NCBI RefSeq assembly: GCF_003336425.1
Contig: NZ_QEIO01000045.1
Location: forward strand, 1 to 37,710
Direction of reading: 5' to 3'
DNA: 37,710 nucleotides
From: Marinitenerispora sediminis
GTDB lineage: Bacteria > Actinomycetota > Actinomycetes > Streptosporangiales > Streptosporangiaceae
In this document: piece by piece, positions 32,685 to 37,710 of the stretch
Layout of the letters: each line of letters opens with the position of its first letter
Position numbering within the stretch: the stretch's first letter is position 1
Notes under the pieces: model-generated
The model's input: only the letters and a program-made list of their open reading frames with translations
The model's database searches: none
Told to the model about the DNA's origin: nothing
Translations under genes and position numbers: made by a program

Positions 32685-33971
32685 ATGGCACGTGCGGAGC
32701 TGAGCAGGCGCGGGTCCGGCAGAGCTCTGGGGGCCGCCGGGCTCGGCGCGGTCCTCGGCGGGGCCGCCGGGGGAGCGACCGCGCGGGCCGACGAGCGCAC
32801 CTGGCGCACCACGGGAACGGCGGTGTCGGCGCTGCGCGGCTTCGACGACGCGATGCGCACGTTCATGCGGGAGCGGGGAATCACGGCGGGCCAGCTCGCG
32901 GTCACCTGGCGGGGGCGGCTGGTACTCGCGCGCGGCTACAGCTGGAGCACCGGCCCGGGCCTGGACGTGCAGCCCACCTCGCTGTTCCGGATCGTCAGCG
33001 TCTCCAAGCCGGTGACGGCCGCCGCGCTGGTCCGGCTGGTCCAGGACGGCGAGCTCGACCTGTCCGCGCCGATCACGTCGGTCCTCGACCTCGCGCCGCC
33101 GCCGGAAGGCACCGCCGGCCCGCGGCTGCCGGAGGTCACGCTGCGCCGGCTGCTCCGGCACACCGGGGGCTGGGACCGCGACGCGTCCGGCGACGTGATG
33201 TTCGCCGACGCCTCGATCGCCCGCGCGCTGGGGACCTCCCTGCCGGTGGAGCGCCCCGACATCATGAGCTACGCCACGGGCCGCCGGCTGGACCACGCCC
33301 CCGGAACCACCTACGCCTACAGCAACTACGGCTACCTCCTGGCCGGCCGGGCGATCGAGCAGGCCAGCGGGAAGAGCTACGCCGACCACGTCCAGGAGGC
33401 GGTCCGCGGTCCGGTGGGCATCACCCGGACGCGGCTGGGCCGCATGGCCGAGGAGCACCGCGCCGCCACCGAGGTGCCCTACGTGTCGCGGTACACCGGG
33501 ACGACCGTGCTGGACTCCTCCGGTGCCACGGTGGCCGCCCCCTACGGGCGGTGGAACCTGGAGAACATGGACGCCCACGGCGGCTGGCTGGCCTCGGCGG
33601 TGGACCTGGTGCGGTTCGCCACGATCTTCGACGGCTCCGGCACCGGCGTGCTCGACGCGACGTCGGTCGCGCGGACGTTCGCCGAGCCGGAGACCGTGAT
33701 CAACGGCAACGGCTCGTACCACGGCCTGGGCTGGAGCGTGCGGGCGACCTCGGGCGGCACCGGGCGCAACACCTGGCACACCGGGAGCCTGGACGGCACC
33801 TACACGATCCGGGTGCGCACCTACCACGAAATGAGCTGGGCCGCGCTGTTCAACCAGCGCGACGACGCGTCCGGCCTGAGCTACCCGAGTATCGACGGCG
33901 CCCTGTGGACCGCCGCCGGCGAGGTCACCTCGTGGCCGGACCGGGACGAGTCCCCCCAGCACCTCGGCTGA
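32685..33971 (+). CDS. Exported serine beta-lactamase-like hydrolase
   Basis: Protein of 428 residues of the class C beta-lactamase / DD-peptidase / esterase superfamily. Residues 1-35 form a signal peptide with a twin-arginine-like start (ELSRRGSGR) and an A/G-rich core ending TARA. The catalytic S105-x-x-K108 lies in FRIVSVSKPVTA, Y212-S-N214 in YAYSNYGYLLAG, and HTG (as KTG box) in TWHTGSLDGTYT. Such proteins may be peptidases, esterases or beta-lactamases; the substrate cannot be told. ATG 32685 has GGGAG seven bases upstream. Follows the dehydrogenase but probably has its own transcript because of the hairpin between them. Confidence 0.92.
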   Translation: MARAELSRRGSGRALGAAGLGAVLGGAAGGATARADERTWRTTGTAVSALRGFDDAMRTFMRERGITAGQLAVTWRGRLVLARGYSWSTGPGLDVQPTSLFRIVSVSKPVTAAALVRLVQDGELDLSAPITSVLDLAPPPEGTAGPRLPEVTLRRLLRHTGGWDRDASGDVMFADASIARALGTSLPVERPDIMSYATGRRLDHAPGTTYAYSNYGYLLAGRAIEQASGKSYADHVQEAVRGPVGITRTRLGRMAEEHRAATEVPYVSRYTGTTVLDSSGATVAAPYGRWNLENMDAHGGWLASAVDLVRFATIFDGSGTGVLDATSVARTFAEPETVINGNGSYHGLGWSVRATSGGTGRNTWHTGSLDGTYTIRVRTYHEMSWAALFNQRDDASGLSYPSIDGALWTAAGEVTSWPDRDESPQHLG

Positions 33972-34003
33972 TCCGGCGCGGCCGCCCGCCGCCGAACGCC
34001 CGC

Positions 34004-34585
34004 TCACGGCAGCACCACGATGCCCTGGGCGATGCCGACCGGGGTGAGGTCGTCGGGGACGTCGGACTCGACGACCACCGCGACCGGCCCGGGGACGGGC
34101 GCCAGTTCCGCGCCGGCCGGCTCGAAGGCCACCCGGCCGGCGGCGACCCGCGCCCGGCGGCCGTCCAGCAGGACCGGCCGGCCGGCCTCGAAGCCGCCGT
34201 GCTCGGCCACGGCGTTCTCCAGCGTGGGCGGCACCGCGCCGCCCTCGTAGACGGTGATGCGGACACGGGCGCCGTCGGCGAAGTCGTAGCCGCGCCGCAC
34301 GCCCCACAGACGTCCGGTGTCGAACAGCGACTCGCGGCGGACCCGGGGCACGAGGCCCTCGCGGACCATCTGGACGCAGTAGGAACGCACATGGCCGCGG
34401 ACGGCCCCGCCGTCGCATTCGATGCCGGCCGTGCCGGAGGGCGGGCCGCCGTCGGCGTGCGCGGGTTGGGCGGGTCCGCCCGCGGTGATGAGGACGAGGG
34501 CGACCGTCGGGAGGACGCACCCCAGCACGCGGACGGGGCTGGACGACGGCGGCGACGGCGGGCGGCGACGGCGTACGGGGGGCAT
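34004..34585 (-). CDS. Secreted protein of unknown function
   Basis: Protein of 193 residues. It starts with a basic P/R-rich stretch, then a hydrophobic segment (VLGCVLPTVALVLITAGG) and a likely cleavage after AHA, so it is probably exported. The mature part has two cysteines (IECDGG, SYCVQM) which could form a disulfide, and otherwise beta-rich sequence with no recognised domain (RGYDFADGARVRITVYEGG, LTPVGIAQGIVVLP). ATG 34585 is preceded by AAGGAG five bases upstream. It is convergent with the beta-lactamase-like gene, 32 bp away, with no hairpin between. Confidence 0.8.
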   Translation of the reverse strand: MPPVRRRRPPSPPSSSPVRVLGCVLPTVALVLITAGGPAQPAHADGGPPSGTAGIECDGGAVRGHVRSYCVQMVREGLVPRVRRESLFDTGRLWGVRRGYDFADGARVRITVYEGGAVPPTLENAVAEHGGFEAGRPVLLDGRRARVAAGRVAFEPAGAELAPVPGPVAVVVESDVPDDLTPVGIAQGIVVLP

Positions 34586-34895
34586 GGCGGCTCCTTGCTC
34601 GGCGATGGGACCCGGGGCTGCGGGCGGTCCGCCGCGGACGGCGGGCCGGTGCTGGAGGCCGTTCGGAGACGGTGGCCGGACTGGGGCTCTCGGGCACGGG
34701 GGCGCTACGGCCGATCCAACTCCTCCAGTCTCGATTCGGGGTGGAGACGGGGAAAAGCGGAGTTCCGCGGCTGTGGACAACGCTTGTCCGACCGGAGCCG
34801 GCGGTGCCGGGGCGGAGGGACCGGCATGGAAAGCCTACTTATTTGGTATGTTTCACGGGTTAAGTCGGAAAAGAGGTGTAAGGAGGTGTGTGAAG
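34586..34895. other. Divergent intergenic region before the NitT/TauT importer
   Basis: 310 bp shared by the secreted-protein gene and the importer operon. Positions 34820-34880 are AT-richer and include TATTTGG and TATGTT, which could be -10 elements for the importer, without a clear -35. No riboswitch consensus, such as the TPP element, was recognised. Confidence 0.4.
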
Positions 34896-35732
34896 GTGCA
34901 AGCGGTACCTCCGGCGGCCGACGCGGCCGCCGACTCCGCGGTACCGGGCGGGGCCGGCCGGCCGCTGCTCACCGTGGAGCGGGTGGCCATCGGCTACCAC
35001 CAGCCGCAGGGGTACGTGCCCGCTGTGGGCGAGGCCGACTTCGCGGTCCGGCAGGGGGAGAAGGTCATCCTGCTCGGCCCGTCCGGCTGCGGCAAGTCCA
35101 CCCTGCTCAAGGCGGTCGCCGGCTTCCTGCGGCCGGACTCCGGCCGCATCGTGTTCGACGGCCGCGACGACCTGGAGCCCGGTCCGGACCGCGCCGTCGT
35201 CTTCCAGGAGCTCGACCAGCTCCTCCCGTGGCGCACGGTCGTGGGCAACGTCGCCTACGCGCTGCGCGCCACCGGCACACCCCGCGCCGCCGCCCGGCGG
35301 CAGGCTGAGGAGCAGTTGGCGCTCATGGGGCTGGACCACGCCCTCGACCGCTACCCGCACCAGCTCTCCGGGGGGATGAAGCAGCGGGTGGCCATCGCGC
35401 GCGCGTTCGCGCTGGCGCCCCGGATGCTGCTCATGGACGAGCCGTTCGGCGCGCTGGACGCGCAGACCCGCGGTCGGCTGCAGCACGAACTCGCCGCCCT
35501 CGCCCGCCGCACCCGGGCCAGTCTGCTGTTCGTCACGCACAGCATCGACGAGGCGATCCTGCTCGGCGACCGGGTGATCGTGCTCGGCGGACGGCCCTCC
35601 GGCGTCCGCGACGACGTCGACGTGTCGGGGCTGGAGCAGCCGGACGCGGAGGGCTTCGCCGAGGCCCGGCGGCACCTGCGCGGACTGCTCGCCTCGGAGG
35701 AGGAGGGATCCGAGCATGGCGTCTTCGACTAG
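34896..35732 (+). CDS. NitT/TauT-type ABC importer, ATPase
   Basis: ATP-binding subunit of 278 residues. Walker A GPSGCGKST, Q-loop in FQELDQLLPW, signature LSGGMKQRVAIARAF, Walker B MLLMDEPFGALD and the switch histidine in FVTHSIDEAILL are all intact. The sequence is typical of nitrate/sulfonate/taurine (SsuB/TauB) importers. AGGAGG at 34881-34886 serves either GTG 34890 (three-base spacer) or GTG 34896 (nine-base spacer); the latter is preferred. The end overlaps the permease start by 17 bp. First gene of a three-gene operon. Confidence 0.94.
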   Translation: MQAVPPAADAAADSAVPGGAGRPLLTVERVAIGYHQPQGYVPAVGEADFAVRQGEKVILLGPSGCGKSTLLKAVAGFLRPDSGRIVFDGRDDLEPGPDRAVVFQELDQLLPWRTVVGNVAYALRATGTPRAAARRQAEEQLALMGLDHALDRYPHQLSGGMKQRVAIARAFALAPRMLLMDEPFGALDAQTRGRLQHELAALARRTRASLLFVTHSIDEAILLGDRVIVLGGRPSGVRDDVDVSGLEQPDAEGFAEARRHLRGLLASEEEGSEHGVFD

Positions 35733-36615
35733 CCCGCCCCGCACGGCGCGGGGGAGCGGCGGCCCCGAAGCCCGCGGTCCCGCCGGGCGGGCGCCCGCCC
35801 GGCGCGACCGCCGTCGCGGCGCGGGCCCGTGGTCCCGACTGCCCACCGTGCTCCGCCGCGCCCTGCTCTTCGCGGCCCTGGTGGGCGTCTGGCAGCTCTA
35901 CGTGGTCGTCGCCGACGTCAGCCCGCTGGTGTTCTCCTCCCCGTGGGAGGTCGCCGTCGCGCTCGCCGAGGGGTGGGGCAGCGGCGCGCTCGTGGGACCG
36001 ACGCTGACCACGCTGCGCATCCTTGGGCTGGGCATGGCGATCGGCATGGCCCTGGCCCTCGCCCTCACCGCCCTCGCGGTCGCGACGAAGGCCGGCGACG
36101 ACGTGCTGTCGCTGCTCACCGCCATGATCAACCCGCTGCCGTCCGTCGCGGTGCTGCCGCTCGCCATGCTCTGGTTCGGCCTCAACGAGACCGCGCTGGT
36201 GTTCGTGGTCGCCAACGCGGTGCTCTGGCCGCTCGCCGTCAACCTGGGCACCGGGTTCCGCACCGTGCCGCAGACCACGCTGATGGTCGGGCGCTCCCTC
36301 GGGCTGCGCGGCTGGCGGCTGATCCGCGACGTGCACCTGCCCTCCGCCCTGCCCGCCACGGTCGCCGGAATCAAGACCGGCTGGGCGTTCGGCTGGCGGA
36401 CCATCATCGCCGCGGAGCTCGTGTTCGGCGTCGCGGGCGCCCAGGGCGGTCTCGGCTTCTTCATCAACAACGCCAGGTTCTACCTCGACATCCCCGACGT
36501 CTTCGCCGGACTGGTCACGATCGCCGTCATCGGGATCGCCCTCGACCTGCTGTTCTCGGTCCTCGAACGGCAGACCGTCGTCCGGTGGGGCATGAAGCAA
36601 GGAGCAACGACATGA
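35716..36615 (+). CDS. NitT/TauT-type ABC importer, permease
   Basis: Permease of 299 residues. A P/R-rich N-terminal tail (1-45) is followed by about six membrane segments. The EAA loop that docks the ATPase is visible as VGRSLGLRGWRLIRDVHLPS followed by ALP. SPLVFSSPWEVAVAL and PLPSVAVLPLAMLWFGL are typical of the SsuC/TauC group. ATG 35716 has AGGAGG nine bases upstream, inside the end of the ATPase gene. The stop overlaps the next start by 4 bp (ATGA). Confidence 0.94.
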   Translation: MASSTSPPRTARGSGGPEARGPAGRAPARRDRRRGAGPWSRLPTVLRRALLFAALVGVWQLYVVVADVSPLVFSSPWEVAVALAEGWGSGALVGPTLTTLRILGLGMAIGMALALALTALAVATKAGDDVLSLLTAMINPLPSVAVLPLAMLWFGLNETALVFVVANAVLWPLAVNLGTGFRTVPQTTLMVGRSLGLRGWRLIRDVHLPSALPATVAGIKTGWAFGWRTIIAAELVFGVAGAQGGLGFFINNARFYLDIPDVFAGLVTIAVIGIALDLLFSVLERQTVVRWGMKQGATT

Positions 36616-37616
36616 GCCGTGGTCCCGGACGCCGCGACGTCCTCCGCAGCGGGCTGGGCGTGCTGCTCGGCGCCGCGGTCGTCGGCCCGCTCTCGGCGTG
36701 CGGCGGGTCCGGCGGCGCGGGCGGCGACCGGCGGATCGCCATCGCCTCCGGCTACGGCCTGAGCTTCGCGCCACTGATCATCATCCAGAGCCAGGGCTGG
36801 CTGGAGGAGGAGCTTCCCGACCACACGGTCGAGTGGAAGGTCCTCAGCGGCGGTTCGGCCAGCCGGGACGGGCTGCTCGGCGGCAGCCTCGAACTGGGCA
36901 CCAGCGGCCAGGCCCCCTTCCTCCAGGCGTGGGCGAGCGGGGTGCCGTGGCGGGTGGTCACGGCGCTGAACAACATGCCGCTGTGGATGGTGGCGCTGGA
37001 CGACCGGATCCAGAGCCTGGACGACATCACCGAGTCCGACCGGATCTCCTCGCCGCAGCCCGGCTCCATCCAGGCCATGGTGCTGGCCAAGGCGGCGCAG
37101 GACCGGTACGGCGACCCCGGCCGGTTCACGCGGAACATGGTCGCGATGCCGCATCCCGACGCGCTCCAGGCCCTGCTGAGCGGCCAGATCGCCGCGGCCG
37201 TGACCGCGCCGCCGTCGCAGTACCAGGCGGTCGAGCAGGGTGCGCGGATCCTGCTGGACAGCTACGAGGTGTTCGGCGCCCCGCACGGCTTCAACGTCGT
37301 CACGGCGCTGGAGGACTACGCCGAGGACAACCCCGACGTCATCGCGGCCGTGCACGCCAACGTGGCCCGTGCCAACGAACTCATCAACAGCGACCCGGCC
37401 CGGGCGGCCGGCATTCTCGCCGAGGCGGAGGACGGCGACGTCACCGCCGAACAGTACGAGGACTACCTGACCCGCGAGGGGACCGAGTTCACCACCACCC
37501 CGCAGGGGCTGGAGGCCCTGAGCTCCTTCATGAGCGAGATCGGCGAGATCGACACCACCCCCGGCGGCTGGACGGACCTCGTCTTCGACACGGTGGCGGA
37601 GGAGGCGGGCAGCTAG
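36612..37616 (+). CDS. NitT/TauT-type ABC importer, substrate-binding lipoprotein
   Basis: Periplasmic-type binding protein of 334 residues, anchored as a lipoprotein: RRDVLRSG at the start (twin-arginine-like), a hydrophobic stretch, and a lipobox GPLSAC at about residues 29-34. The mature part fits the SsuA/THI5-like family (IAIASGYGLSFAPLIIIQSQ, GGSASRDGLLGGSLELGTSG). Substrate could be a sulfonate, nitrate, taurine or a pyrimidine precursor; there are no catabolic neighbours to decide. ATG 36612 has AAGGAG upstream and overlaps the permease stop. An IS982-type element begins immediately after the stop codon. Confidence 0.94.
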   Translation: MSRGPGRRDVLRSGLGVLLGAAVVGPLSACGGSGGAGGDRRIAIASGYGLSFAPLIIIQSQGWLEEELPDHTVEWKVLSGGSASRDGLLGGSLELGTSGQAPFLQAWASGVPWRVVTALNNMPLWMVALDDRIQSLDDITESDRISSPQPGSIQAMVLAKAAQDRYGDPGRFTRNMVAMPHPDALQALLSGQIAAAVTAPPSQYQAVEQGARILLDSYEVFGAPHGFNVVTALEDYAEDNPDVIAAVHANVARANELINSDPARAAGILAEAEDGDVTAEQYEDYLTREGTEFTTTPQGLEALSSFMSEIGEIDTTPGGWTDLVFDTVAEEAGS

Positions 37617-37678
37617 ATCGTTGATGGGATTTTGTTGAACCGGCTGCGGGCATGGCGAAGGGCGCCCACGATCGATGT

Positions 37679-37710
37679 GTGACCAACAACCTGGACGCCC
37701 TTCTCACCGC
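37679..37710 (+). mobile_element. 5' end of an IS982-type transposase gene (cut by the window end)
   Basis: From GTG 37679 the frame reads MTNNLDALLTA up to the window edge. This closely resembles, from memory, the start of actinomycete IS982-family transposases (MTNNLDALLTALYVKID). The 60 bp before it (37617-37678), comparatively AT-rich at its left end, should contain the left inverted repeat, starting right after the importer operon stop. Only ten residues are visible, so the call rests on that short match. Confidence 0.6.

Noticed and set aside
28443-34697. Minus-strand open frame of about 2084 codons
   Set aside because: It runs antisense through the DNA glycosylase, YceI, dehydrogenase and hydrolase genes; the product is R/A/G/P-rich low complexity. 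It is an artefact of high GC content.
1-37710. Search for tRNA, rRNA, CRISPR arrays and tandem repeats
   Set aside because: Nothing with the required conserved sequence or regular repeat spacing was seen by eye; a covariance-model scan was not possible here.

Overview
This is a very GC-rich (clearly above 70 percent) segment of an actinomycete chromosome. The gene style (GTG and TTG starts, leaderless-looking promoters, short GC hairpins as terminators, PucR, DeoR and TetR regulators, Tat-like signal peptides, an Fpg/Nei protein starting PEGHTLHRLA) fits Actinomycetota of the Streptosporangiales or Nocardiopsaceae type. Genus cannot be fixed from the sequence alone. Because GC is so high, long antisense and out-of-frame reading frames run through most real genes, and these have been left out.

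Left part (1-9 kb): a remnant of a CGNR zinc-finger protein, a suppressor-of-fused-like protein, the rRNA and tRNA methyltransferase RlmN, a small VTT/DedA-like membrane protein, a divergent short-chain dehydrogenase/TetR pair with an inverted repeat between them, and a PucR-family activator divergent from a class III aminotransferase. The PucR/aminotransferase intergenic region holds two different perfect inverted repeats. A small zinc-binding-type protein and a second PucR regulator follow (8.7-11.3 kb), so two PucR regulators bracket the aminotransferase. This suggests an amine or beta-amino-acid catabolic unit.

Middle part (11.3-24.1 kb) is gene-poor and looks accessory. It contains a 28-bp perfect palindrome, a heterodimeric ABC exporter whose two subunits carry complementary defects in their ATP sites, a tandem pair of Roadblock/LC7-type proteins with no GTPase nearby, a small acidic Cys-containing ORF, and a 1259-residue protein. 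The latter joins a caspase-like domain, an SF1 (DNA2/NAM7-like) helicase and a probable Vsr-like nuclease fold, and key catalytic residues appear to be missing in all three. A frameshifted, truncated IS630-type transposase lies just downstream. The 1259-residue protein is the most unusual item in the window.

Right part (24.1-37.7 kb): a fructose PTS operon read right to left (DeoR regulator, 1-phosphofructokinase, EIIA, EIIBC, HPr) with a good sigma-70-type promoter and an overlapping operator-like repeat. Then come an Nei-type DNA glycosylase, a YceI protein, a secreted phospholipase A2, a D-2-hydroxyacid dehydrogenase, an exported serine beta-lactamase-like hydrolase, an unknown secreted protein, and a NitT/TauT-type ABC importer operon (ATPase, permease, lipoprotein). 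The window ends in the first codons of an IS982-type transposase that begins right after the importer operon.

No tRNA, rRNA or CRISPR array was recognised. All family calls come from reading motifs by eye; no database search was run.
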